64,000 bases of DNA from Hysterangium stoloniferum (taxonomy: Eukaryota; Basidiomycota; Agaricomycetes; Hysterangiales; Hysterangiaceae), in the NCBI GenBank assembly GCA_015178975.1, contig WHVD01000033.1, positions 186,001 to 250,000 on the forward strand. Direction: 5' to 3'. This document shows positions 23,301 to 33,607 of the stretch, piece by piece (position 1 is the stretch's first letter; the number at the start of each line of letters is the position of its first letter). A program made the translations under genes and the position numbers. The notes below the pieces were generated by a model, which saw only the letters and a program-made list of their open reading frames with translations, searched no databases and was not told the DNA's origin.

Positions 23301-24060
23301 ACACTCGAAACGGGTGCTGAGATTTTATGGCGCAGTCAGTGAGAGAGTTAATTCCACCAAGGCACATCCTTGTGGCTGCCCTTACACAGGATTCACAGCC
23401 TGTCACCCCTGCCTTTGTAAATAATATCCACTCACCTTCCATAAAGTCTCCAGTGCACTAAGTTACCGTATTACTTTCTTACGCCTTCTGCTGAAGGCTA
23501 CACAGGATTTAATAATAGTTTAGTCAATTGTTACCCATAGTATAATGTTTCTGGCATTATTGAGCGTCAGAGTTGCAATGCGGCTTCTCTCACTTCCAGA
23601 AGTGGCATTACCAAGGATAATATAAATGCATTCCCGAGCGATGCTCACTGGGTCCTGCATTCAAGTTGGCACTGTCAACCTCAGACTTTATCCGGCGAGA
23701 TTGCGCGCTTCCTGTTTAGGTTTATCAAAACTTCCAATGAGAAGAAACCCGGGTCAATGATAGTCTAGTCAGGTTAATCGTCACATGAAACGGCTTGAAT
23801 TTTGTAGAATGTCTGAACAAGACAAAGAGTAAGGTAAGACCAGAGTTCTCAGTAGATTTTATTGGTGTACGTAAGGCTCGAACTTGGAGCATCTTCGATT
23901 GTGGCGTGTCTTGTTAAGTTTTCGTGGTGCTGTTCCTAGACCGTATAACTTTCCGTTTGTCTGAGTGAGGTGGCAGTACTCGTTGTAAACGGATAAGGAC
24001 TAAACATATACAAATAGACCTTATATAATCCAAAATACGCGGTGAATTCCCAACCACAGC
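23301..24060 (-). repeat. R1-A upstream part and unassigned tail
   Basis: Bases 23301-23860 are a decayed copy of the R1-A 5' region also seen at 18420-19010. The tail to 24060 loses similarity. An open minus frame at 24102-23914 continues the Tc1-like transposase frame for a few residues and then reads into unrelated sequence. Confidence 0.4.
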
Positions 24061-24099
24061 GACCCGAGCCCTACTGATACTGGTTCCTCTTGTTGCTTC

Positions 24100-24473
24100 C
24101 AAACATATACCTTCCCATCTGACCCAATCCTATTCATTTTTGTCTCATCAGTCCACAACACCCTCTTCCAGTCCTCCATAGTCCAATTTTTAGGGTATTG
24201 GGCAAACTTTTAGATGTTGCTGATGATGAGACCCCTTGAGCATAGGGACTTTCTTCTTTGTTGCTGACCTAAAGCCAGCTTCATTCAACACATTCCTAAC
24301 AGTCTGAGGAGTGACAGAGGTAGATATGATGGAATTTATGAATTGGGTGGCTTGGACAGCATTGTCAAGCTTCCCAGAGCTGATTTGACAGATAATTGAC
24401 TGTTTATCATAAGGGAAAAGTTTGGAAGAATGGCCACCAGGATGATTTTCCTTATCCCTCTACCTCCCTACTG
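24100..24473 (-). pseudogene. Tc1-like transposase fragment, C-terminal side of the GypB insertion
   Basis: The minus strand reads SGKLDNAVQATQFINSIIST, SVTPQTVRNVLNEAGFRSAT and KKKVPMLKGSHHQQHLK. It continues with the start of the catalytic core, DETKMNRIGSDGKVYVW. The remaining core with the other two catalytic residues is absent. It continues the N-terminal part at 34422-34540 across the GypB insertion. Confidence 0.7.
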
Positions 24474-24822
24474 TGTTACGACCCGGACAAATCCCGCCGG
24501 ACTCCAGGCACTAACCCGTATGCCCCCACGCACTACAAGCACCAATTGTCTGTTTATAGGATTTCCCGCCCGGACTCCGTCACGTCAAGACTTGTTACGT
24601 TCGACCTCATTACGACACATATCAGTAACCGGACTTCCCCCGGACTCCGTCTCTGTCTATGTCCGTCTTCGTCCCACGCATCAGTCACCGGATCCTGCTC
24701 AGAATCCTGTCACCACTCTTTTCGAGCCCCATTCCCGTTTTAGTCAAATGACCTGTCATGATTAGGACTCCGCTCCCGCTCCGTTTCCCGTTATGGGTTA
24801 TGCTTTGTCACGAGTCGGACTC

Positions 24823-26146
24823 TGTAATGTATTCAGGGGATTCTCTTAGATAGCTCAATATATGCTATAGTGTCACAGAGCTTCAACAATAAAACAAGCA
24901 AAGGTCCAGTAATTTAAATACTGATAGATTAATGAGCTGCGCTATGAAGCTTAAACAACTCAAATCAATGTTTATTTTGATTATTGAAAGGTTCAATAGA
25001 ACTGTGTATGACTCTTTTAGCAAATACAAGAACTATTCCTTGAGAATAGGGGCTGGAAGCTGAATATATGCGCAGTAACTTGGCAGAGACTTGATATAAG
25101 AGCTTCGGATTCTTGTATGCGTATTTGTAACTATTAATAGTTATTTAACAAGGTGTTAAATAATTTATTAATAGAGAAAATAAATTGTATTGGATTATCT
25201 GAGTGCTTGTACTTGATTAATTCAATAAACTTAGGGCTGGGCCTTGAGTAATCTAGTATTGGCAGGGATTTCAGTAAAGATACTTAGATACTTATTAGGT
25301 TTATTATCTAATTAATAAGCCTAAAGGGTAGCTGTGAGGCTGGGGAACTTAGATGATTAGCTAAGTCCAAGAGTTGCTGACAAAGATTCAAGATGCTGCA
25401 AGTGTAGGTGCTTGCAGTGAGTGTATCAGACTAAGGCTATTATTGTCCTTAGGATGATTAGATAAGCTGGTGCTGTGCTGCAAATATGTGTGAGATAAGA
25501 TGATTTTATTGGAAACTTAGCCCTCCTTATATACATTTTGATAACTCAATGATTAGCTAACTATTTAGTTTATGAGGTCATTAGTGAGATCATAATGACC
25601 TCATATTCTACTCATTATTTACCCTTTGTTTAACATGTGATTCCCCTCTCTGAGACAAGGGTTCTAAGCTTTGGCTTGAACATGAAGGTTCAAGGCCGCG
25701 GTCCCGGGGACGGAAGCAAACGATGAGTCGGCGGAACCTAATAATGACTCGGGTAGTCACGTTCGTGACTTGTGTGACTCGGGTAGTCACATTCGTGACT
25801 TGTGTGACTCGGGTAGTCACACTCGTGACCTTTGTGACATCCCGACACCAGAGGCTTATCTAATAAGTCACATGACTTCAAAAACTCGCAAACTGAGCTG
25901 CAGCAAGTGCCGAAAGGTAATAACTAAGTAAATAAAATATAAATAATTAGTTAAAAATTATAATAAATTAACTAAGATATAATAGCATAATATGAGTTCA
26001 TATATGCTATTATTATGCGAAGTTAAAAGGAATAGAGCCTATATTTCACAATAAAAATATAATAAAAAATACAATAAATTCGAGAAAATATTAATAAATT
26101 CAAAGAAAATTAAGAGAAAATTATGAGATAAAGCTGATACCTCACA
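24823..26146. mobile_element. Solo LTR of another family (1324 bp)
   Basis: It begins TGTAATGTATTCAGGGG and ends GATACCTCACA, and the 5-bp target duplication GACTC lies at 24818-24822 and 26147-26151. No retrotransposon coding sequence is inside. Three perfect or near-perfect 30-bp tandem copies lie at 25745-25834. Each holds the inverted repeats gtgac...gtcac and gtcac...gtgac. It must be younger than GypB. Confidence 0.85.
25745..25834. repeat. 30-bp tandem repeat, three copies
   Basis: The unit starts tgactcgggtagtcac and continues with a variable ttcgtgacttgtg part. Each unit can fold into short hairpins through GTGAC/GTCAC arms. It lies in the 1324-bp solo LTR and may be a regulatory repeat of its U3 region, which is inference. 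Confidence 0.8.
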
Positions 26147-26647
26147 GACTCCACTCTGTTCCGTCCCGTTCCTAACACCAAATTTGGTGTTTACATTTCC
26201 CGTTTATGTTTTGTTAGTTTCGTTTTCATTATTGCCGGATTAGTATGTCATTCACTCCATGGTCTATTTAAACTGGCAGATGTTGTACATACAATCCAGT
26301 CAGAAAATTAGCTTAGATTCCCCCCAGTAATCTAATATATTTTCCCTACTCTAATCACACTGCTCGCACTAGTCGGAGCCCACAGGCTCCAGCGTATCTA
26401 TCTCTCTCGACTATCTCGACTCACGACTCACAACCTCACAACCTATGACCTACGACCCACGAACCCCGCCCAGACTCCCTGGGATTCCCATCCGCCTTTT
26501 CGAAATTGGACAACACGATCTAGTGAGGGTGCAGCCTATAAGCTGAAGCCAAGTCCTACTGGATATCCCGCGGGTTTCTCACGAGACCCGCCCTGTGTGT
26601 GTATCCTGACAGTATTTTCTGACTGATACTCGCAGATTGTTTTCATT

Positions 26648-27846
26648 ATGCCACCAAGAAGAAATACATGCGCTCAGGCATCATTACCTGGACTGTCAAC
26701 TCTTCATTCCCCGTTATCTCTGTATACCAGCCAGACGCTTGTGAACCAGTCGGAACCCATGGAAGAGGCCCGTATTGAAGAAGTCCCGGAAAACCAGGAT
26801 GACTCCGAGCACGAGGAAGAATCCGTGGCCCCCGACAAGGGCAAAGGTGTGGAAAATCCTCCGTCTAGTCAATGACTGCACATAGAGGATCCTACTACTG
26901 AAGTTCTAGCAGGCACTATAGATAAATTTATGATGCACCTGCTTGAAGAATGAAAGAAAAAAGAACAGGAACCTCCACAGTCAAAAGTCAATGCTCCAGA
27001 ACCCTTCACGGGTTCCAACCCAAACAAGCTCTCTACTTTCCTCATGCAATGTCACTTCAATTTCCGCGATCGTGCCGCTGCATTCCCCACGGACTCCCGA
27101 AAAGTCAACTACGCACTTTCATATTTGTCGGGATCTGCGTTGAAATGGTTCGAACCAGCTTTTAGCGAGATTTCCGAGGAAGAGCCGCTTTGGCTCGAAA
27201 ATTGGGATGCTTTTGTTGAGGAGCTTGAAACCAACTTTGGCCCATATGACCGGACAGGAGAAGCCAAGAACAGTCTCACAAATCTTCGTATGAAGGACAT
27301 GCAGCACATCACGGACTATATCATCCAATTCAACAATCTTGCAGCTCGTTGTCAGTGGGGCGATTCCACTCTCCCCCACCAATTCTATGCTGGTCTGCTG
27401 TCCCGCCTTAAAGACGAAGTCTCAAAAGGAGAAGATGGCAAGCCAAAACCCTGTCCCGTATGCACCTCAAGGCTCAAAACACGGACACATGTTATTGGGA
27501 ACGTCGCACAGAAGTTTCCCGTGAGACATCCGTGGACAAAGTGAACAAGTCCACGGCCAATAAAAACAACAACAACAAGGACAAGGACAACAACAAGGGT
27601 CAACAGTCCGGCAAGCAAGCCGGAAAACCTGACCTCTCAGGCAAACTCAGACCTGATGGCAAATTGACCCCACAAGAAAGACAATGTCGTATGGACAACA
27701 ACCTCTGTCTACTGTGCGGGAAACCCGGTCATCGAGTCCCGGAATGTCCGCTGGCAAAAGCAAACTCTTCTAAGGGACGAACAGCCAAGGCCTCCACGGA
27801 AACCCCGTCGAAGGACAAACCAGCTTCCGACTCAAAAAAAGAGTAA
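26648..27846 (+). pseudogene. GypB gag, two stops and one frameshift
   Basis: It starts MPPRRNTCAQASLPG and carries an acidic N-terminal region (ENQDDSEHEEESVAPDKG). The capsid-like retrotransposon gag domain follows (KVNYALSYLSGSALKWFEPA, DWEDF-like ENWDAFVEELETNFGP, ITDYIIQFNNLAARCQWG). It ends with a zinc knuckle CLLCGKPGHRVPEC (C-x2-C-x4-H-x4-C) near 27710-27750. TGA stops lie at 26873-26875 and 26951-26953. The copy at 46547 has CGA at both places. The reading frame shifts near 27440-27460, between GEDGKPK and the MHLKAQNTDTCYWERR segment. The protein would form the particle core. Confidence 0.85.
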
Positions 27847-27962
27847 GCAACCCCACAGACTCTGCACGGGTTGGGGGTTGCGTTGCCTCTCCGCACATTC
27901 AAGAGTTCACTCGCCTCAACGCATCCGCTCTCTCACATTCTGATTCATTTTTCGTTAAACTT

Positions 27963-28511
27963 ATGTCTAATATGCTCCCAAAATTTGTTTTTTCAGCTTT
28001 AATAGATTCCGCCTCGACTCACTGTTTTTTAGATACTAAATTTATGCAAAAAAATTCTTTGTCAACCTATTCAATAAATCCCGTCGGTCTCCGCCTCTTC
28101 GATGGCACAAGTAATTCGGTTGTTACCCAAGCTTGTGAATTATCCATCACGTTCCCGTGTGGAACATCCCATTTGGTCACTTTCTATGTGACCCAGTTAG
28201 ACTCAAGTTGCTCAGTGGTCCTAGGACATAACTGGCTTACCTGCTACAATCCGTTGATTGACTGGATAGCTAACAGTATAACATTCCGGACCCCCGTGGC
28301 GACCGAGGAAACTGCGCCTGTCTCGGCCTCCACGGCACCCATGGCCTTCCCGGCACCTGCAGTCTCGAGGACTCCTGTGATCCCTACGGCACCTATAGCT
28401 TCCCCAGAACCCACGGCACCTCCGTTCATTTCTCTGATTAATGCTGCAGCTTTTATTATTGGCTTCAAAAATGGATGGGTCCCAGGTGTTCACTATCAAC
28501 TTAAAAATTGA
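27963..28511 (+). pseudogene. GypB aspartic protease region
   Basis: The frame has [17 protein letters not shown], where D-S-A replaces the usual D-S/T-G of retropepsin-like proteases, and then [17 protein letters not shown], the second conserved block. A proline and alanine rich linker follows ([20 protein letters not shown]). The frame differs from both gag and the reverse transcriptase. The shift to the next frame is near 28455-28490. Confidence 0.75.
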
Positions 28512-28514
28512 TGA

Positions 28515-30042
28515 AGCAACTGGACATTTTTCAACCCCAGTATCTGAATCTGAGCAAGCTGCTGACCTAGAAGGCGTCCCAGAGAAATATCATGACTTCG
28601 CGGATGTTTTTAGCAAGCGGAAAGCTGACCGGCTTCCACCTCACAGAGAATATGACTTAAAAATCGATCTCGAAGACGGTGCACAGCCACCCCTAAGACA
28701 TATTTACCTGCTCTCATCCACGGAACTATCCGCAATCCGCGATTTCCTGGATGAACATTTGTCCATAGGTTTTATTTGACCCTCAAAGTCTCCTTTTGGA
28801 GCACCTGTTCTGTTTGTCAGAAAAAAGGATGGATCCCTTCGACTATGTGTTGATTTTAGAGGACTCAATGCTGTCACCAAAAAGGATAAATATCCACTCC
28901 CACTTATATCTGATCTGCTCGATGCTCCGCGGAATGCCCGGATATACACCAAAATAGATCTCAAACACACATATCATTTGGTCTGGATCGCCGTGGGTGA
29001 CGAATGGAAAACCACTTTTAGAATCCGCTATGGGGCCTTTGAGTGGTTGGTGATGCCCTTTGGACTCACCAATGCTCCTTCTGTTTTTCAGCATTTTATC
29101 AATGACATTTTCTCCGACATGCTCGATGTATGCATCATTGTTTACTTGGATGACATTCTTATCTACTCCGAGAATCCCGTGGAACATGACAAACAAGTCT
29201 GTGAAGTTCTCCAGAGGCTTAGAAAACATGGTTTATTCGCGAATGGTAAAAAATGTACTTTTGACACGGACTCCGTGGAATACCTAGGTTTCATGATGGG
29301 ACCCGATGGACTCCGCATGGATGAAACTAAAGTGCAAGTCATCAAAGATTGGCCCAAACCCTGAAAAGCTAAAGATATACAATCCTTCCTCGGCTTTGCC
29401 AATTTTTACAGACATTTTATCCGTGGATATTCCGACATCACGGTACCCCTTACCTGTCTTACGCGTAAGGGTACTCCGTGGAATTTCAATGATAAGTGTC
29501 AAAAAGCTTTCAATCTTTTAAAAAATTCTTTTTCTACAGCTCCTATTCTGTCGCATTGGAAACCGGACTTCCCGCTCATTGTCAAAACGGACGCCTCGGA
29601 CTATGCACTTGGAGCCATTCTGTCTATCCAGGACTCTGACGGAGAAGTCCATCCCATGGCTTTTCTGTCCCGGACTTTTACCGGAGCAGAGCTCAACTAT
29701 GACGTTCATGATAAAGAGCTTCTGGCAATCTTTTCAGCTTTCAAAGCGTGGCGACACTATTTAGAAGGCTCAGGAACTCCTATTGACATTGTAACAGATC
29801 ACAAAAACCTGGAATACTTTTCTACCACAAAACTTTTGACACGCCAGCAGGCCCGCTGGTCTGAATATCTGTCTGCCTTCAACATGATTATCCATTTTTG
29901 ACCCGGCCATCTCGGCGGCAAACCCAACGCTTTAACTAGATGATGGGACATCTATCCTAAAGAGGGGAGCAACGACTATGCCACGGTAAATCTGCACAAT
30001 CTGAAACCTATTTTCACGAATCAGCAACTTACCGCATCGGTC
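28515..30042 (+). pseudogene. GypB reverse transcriptase and RNase H
   Basis: A single frame, apart from TGA stops at 28777, 29362, 29899 and 29941, holds RT motifs [40 protein letters not shown] and the catalytic [11 protein letters not shown]. RNase H follows with KTDASDYALGAILSI, NYDVHDKELLAIF and VTDHKNLEYFSTTKLLTRQQ. All active-site residues named are present. The stops follow sequence contexts where CGA arginine codons are normal, for instance before [10 protein letters not shown] and before PGHLGGKPNA. Confidence 0.9.
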
Positions 30043-30087
30043 CACGCAACTTTCCTCATCAATCCCATTGTCTGTGGAATTATCATT

Positions 30088-32195
30088 ATGGATATCGAGA
30101 AGTTACATCAAGATATTCTATCGGCAATTTCGCTAGACCCGATAACTAAAGCTCACCTAGACAATCCCGTGGACCCCGATCAACCTCGGTGGTCTCTTGA
30201 TCAGCATGGTTTCATTAGACTTGACGATAGGATCTATGTACCGGACTCCGACGGCCTCCACCTCAGGATCCTTCAATACAAACATGATCATCCACTCTCA
30301 GGACATTTCGGGTACAACAGAACTCTATCATTAATAAGAAGAGAATATACTTGGCCTGGACTCTGTGGATTCGTTAAGCACTAATGTAAATATTGCACTA
30401 CTTGTCCCTGCTCGAAATCTCAGCAACACAAGCCATATGGCCTTTTGAAACAACTCCCGGTACCGGAACACCCGTGGAATTCTATCTCTATGGATTTCAT
30501 TGAACACCTACCGGACTCTGAAGGCTTTTCCGCCATTCTAGTCATTGTTGACAGATTCTCAAAACAAGGTATATTCATCCCTACATATGACACAATTACA
30601 TCCGTGCAGTTAGTGGAACTTTTCATTATCCACGTATTTTCCAAGCACGGAGTTCCGTCCCACGTGACTTCTGATAGAGGATCAGAGTTCGTGTCTCACT
30701 TCTTTAGATCCCTCAGAAAATCCTTGGACATGACATTACATTTCATGTCCGGACATCACCCGGAAGGTGACAGACAAACCAAATGCGTCAACCAGACATT
30801 GGAACAATATCTCCGCGTATATTGCAACTACCAACAGGACAATTGGAAATCCTTGTTACCACTTGCAGAGTTTGCTTACAACAATGTACCCTCGGCCACT
30901 ACTGGTGTTTCCCCGTTCTTTGCAAATAAAGGATATAATCCAAATATTACAGTACATCCAGAACGAAATCTCGCCTCTGCTCACGCTCAAGAGTTCACCA
31001 CGGACCTTTACGAGCTCCACGAGGAACTCCAGACTGCAATAAAGTCTGCCCAAGAGCAATACCAACTTTCAGCGGACAGACACCAGATCCTGCCACCCAA
31101 CTTCAAGATAGGTGACCGTGTTTATGTCAAAGCTCAATTCTTTAGGACAACCCATCCATCAAAAAAGCTTGCTGAAAAATATTTAGGTCCATTTGAAATT
31201 ATTGCACAAGTAGGGAGGATAGTCACAATTCATTGAATACACAAAATTTTATGAAAAACTCCTCATATTTTTAAGTGAGACTATTTCTCCTGGCTATGAC
31301 TACATGTTTTAGGGATTTATATTTCATTAACCCAAAATTTCATCTTTAAGACTTATACACTCCCTTACAATATGCACAAATGTTATGGTTATACAAGATT
31401 ATCTGGGTTGTTACCTAATCTTTGGGATAAAATGCATTCTCTAGTATCTCCATGACTTATAAAATGTTCACAAACATTATAGTTAACCAAAATTACTCGG
31501 GTTATGACTTAATCTTTGGGATAAGATGGGTTCTCTTGTATATTATGCAAACTTTCAAATATAGTTCATACAATTTAAATTTATTTGGTGTAGAAAGTTA
31601 ATCAGAACTATCTGGCCAACCAATCCATGTTGTGGAATTTATCCCCAAAAGGATAATCTATATATGTTTGTTTGACTAACGTTTGTCAGATACAAGATAA
31701 ATATTAATATTTCCTTATTCTCCAGAATATTATCTGATAGACTGAATTTGCTTAAATATCAATTCTACAACAAACAATATAAATATATATACTTTAGTGG
31801 ACAAATAACTTTTAAAATTTTGGGTTATCCTCCTAGGTTCAGTCTCTTGGACTCTACAGCTTCCGGATAGCATGCGGGCGGTACACCCGGTATTTCATGT
31901 TTCTATGTTAGAACCTTGTACTGCTAACACTATCCCGGATCGCATGCAATCTCCGCCTCCTCCTGTCATCATTGACGGAGAACCCAAGTTTGAAATCTCG
32001 CAGATTTTAGATTCAAAAATTGACAAGCATCGACGCACTTGTAAACTGCTTTACTTGGTCAAGTGGGCGGGTTACGAGGGCACCGATGAAGAGACCTCAT
32101 GGATTTTGGCCACGGAACTCGGTAATGCCACGGAAATCATTACTGACTTTCATACAGCTTACCCACTCAAGCCTGGACCACTATCGTCTCTCTGA
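30088..32195 (+). pseudogene. GypB integrase with C-terminal chromodomain, broken
   Basis: A zinc-binding HHCC-like region (HDHPLSGHFGYNRTLSLIRR, with CKYCTTC) is followed by the core domain. The first catalytic D is in ISMDFIEHLPDSEGF and the second in VTSDRGSEF. The glutamate expected 35 residues later is a lysine (QTKCVNQTLEQYL, AAA at 30781-30783), so the active site is lost. A TAA interrupts the zinc region at 30382. The tail KYLGPFEIIAQV is cut by the element at 31214-31833 and resumes GSVSWTLQLPDSMRAVHPVF. The chromodomain is FEISQILDSK with LLYLVKWAGYEGTDEETSWI. Chromodomains in this position direct integration to modified chromatin. Confidence 0.9.
31214..31833. mobile_element. Short TIR element, copy 2 (620 bp)
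   Basis: It has the same ends as the copy at 16543 (GGAGGATA / TATCCTCC) and TAG duplicated on both sides (31211-31213 and 31834-31836). It is about 56 bp longer than copy 1, mainly through a segment around tctccagaatattatctgat. Removing it and one TAG restores the GypB reading frame. It is therefore younger than GypB. Confidence 0.9.
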
Positions 32196-32397
32196 CCACA
32201 CTCCGCAGACCCCATGTTACGTTTGGACTCACTTTCACTATTCCCTGTCGCCCTATGTCTCTCTTTGCTTTTACAGGTTCTGACTTGTCTTGTCAAGTCC
32301 TCAAAGCGGACATCCCACGGACTTTGACTTTGACTTTTATTCTTATGTTTTTCACACTTTACTTTTATGTTCAAATTGTTTTTATTCTATATTACTT

Positions 32398-33397
32398 TCA
32401 GTCTACATTTATGGGACTGTTCTTTTTCCCCGCCTCCTGTTTTTCCGCCTCAGCTATTTCCCCAGGAAGCTCCGCGACCTCCACGGCAACCTCCTCGTCC
32501 GACCTGGGATCCTCAGAACTCCCAATTTGCGGCTCTTCATATACATAGCCGCCATACTCCGCCAGGAACTTCCAAAACTCCTTGCGGAGTCCGGACAGCT
32601 CCTTTGCAACCACAATCTGGACTTTGTTGCTCTTCCGGAGCAACTCGTTTTGGGCCTCAATGCCCTCAGCGATCCATCCGAGGACCTCGTCCAATCCAGA
32701 GTACCCATCCATCCTGCTAATATCCTGCGCCCCGGACCCCATGGCTTGCTCATGAACAAGCAAGCACCTCACCTTGAGGTGTGCGCATTGATAGCAGCCC
32801 GGACCCTGCCCAGACTTCCTGTTACATTCTGTGTTCCGGTCATTGCAACTGGAACACTGCGGCTCATTCCGCATTGGAAGACAGACTGGCGCTGCCTTCC
32901 TTGCCTTCTGTTGATATGGTCAGTTCTCTGCGGTAGTCCCACGGACATGAGGCTTACCTTCTGGGGGCTCTCTGGCTCCCCCTCGGACTCGGACTCCACC
33001 TCTGTCGCCTTGTGCTGAAAATGACAAGTCAGTAAAAGGAAAACCGACAAGTTGAAAAGTTGGGACTTACCTTACCCGCCACTGCTGCGGTTCTCTCCGC
33101 AGCCACCCGGGCGTTCTCCGCCGCTACCCTGGCCTTCTCCGCAGCCACTCACGCAGCCTCCTCCTCCTCTCTCTGCTTCTGCCTCGCAGCCTCTTCCTCC
33201 GCAGCCACAGCCACCTGGTATTCCCTGTTCAAGGCCTCCTTGACCGCCTGGGCTTCCCGCTCCACCTCTTCTCACTGTCCTCGCTGTTTGTCCCACTGCG
33301 CCAAGATTTGGGCAGCGGACAGTGGCGCCTGATATGGACTGCCCGTGGAGGGCCCGGCGGTTGGCATCGGTCGTCTTGGTGTTGGTTTGGGACCCAT
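32398..33397 (-). pseudogene. Antisense zinc-cluster and coiled-coil gene inside GypB
   Basis: The gene lies between the GypB chromodomain and 3' LTR, opposite to pol. The first exon (33397-33071) starts MGPKPTPRRPMPTAG and becomes a long charged helix (EEEAARQKQREEEEAA, then VAAEKARVAAENARVAAER). It ends at a GTAAGT donor; a TTTTCAG acceptor at 33015 gives a 56-bp intron and an acidic exon, HKATEVESESEGEPESPQK. The last part (32874-32398) has cysteines spaced C-x2-C-x6-C-x9-C-x2-C-x6-C, the Zn(II)2Cys6 pattern, then a helix (ELSGLRKEFWKFLAEYGGYV). TGA stops lie at 33272 and 33149. The simplest second splice does not keep the frame, so this copy is probably dead. DNA or RNA binding is inference. 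Confidence 0.65.
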
Positions 33398-33590
33398 TTT
33401 TGGCGAAGATGGGGGTAATGAAGAAGAAGAAATTTCTATTTTTTCAATTTTTATATAGGCTCGTCGCATTTGAACCTTACCTTCCAGATCACATGACTCT
33501 TTGACACATACGTGTAACCGACATGACTTTTGACACATGTGCGTAGCCGACAAGAACCTTGTCTATGCCTAGAGCCTCTTTGGGACTTCG

Positions 33591-33607
33591 GGATAAAGGG
33601 AGGGTAC
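33591..33607 (+). other. GypB polypurine tract
   Basis: The sequence ggataaagggagggtac lies immediately before the 3' LTR start (TG at 33608). This is the expected position of the plus-strand primer for reverse transcription. Confidence 0.7.

Larger units (their letters stand above)
24474..26611 (+). mobile_element. GypB 5' LTR, split by a solo LTR
   Basis: The parts are 24474-24822 and 26152-26611 (26147-26151 is the duplicated target), together 809 bp. It starts tgttacgacccgg and ends gtatcctgaca. A TATA-like tatttaaa lies in the second part, downstream of the perfect 18-bp palindrome AACACCAAATTTGGTGTT. The words ggactcc and cggagtcc recur throughout the LTR. Confidence 0.92.

Noticed and set aside
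25745..25834. CRISPR-like array
   Set aside because: Units are contiguous 30-bp tandem repeats without unique spacers, in a eukaryotic LTR.
26873..29943. TGA reassigned to arginine, so that the gypsy genes would be intact
   Set aside because: Sister copies carry CGA at the same sites, frameshifts also occur, and no known fungal nuclear code reads TGA as arginine. CpG decay explains it better.
32290..33018. Long plus-strand ORF downstream of the GypB chromodomain, possible env-like protein
   Set aside because: Its composition mirrors the antisense zinc-cluster gene and it has no signal peptide or credible membrane anchor arrangement. It is most likely a shadow frame.
33060..33332. Plus-strand alanine/serine-rich ORF in GypB
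   Set aside because: It is the complement of the antisense coiled-coil exon, which has better codon composition, splice sites and domain structure.
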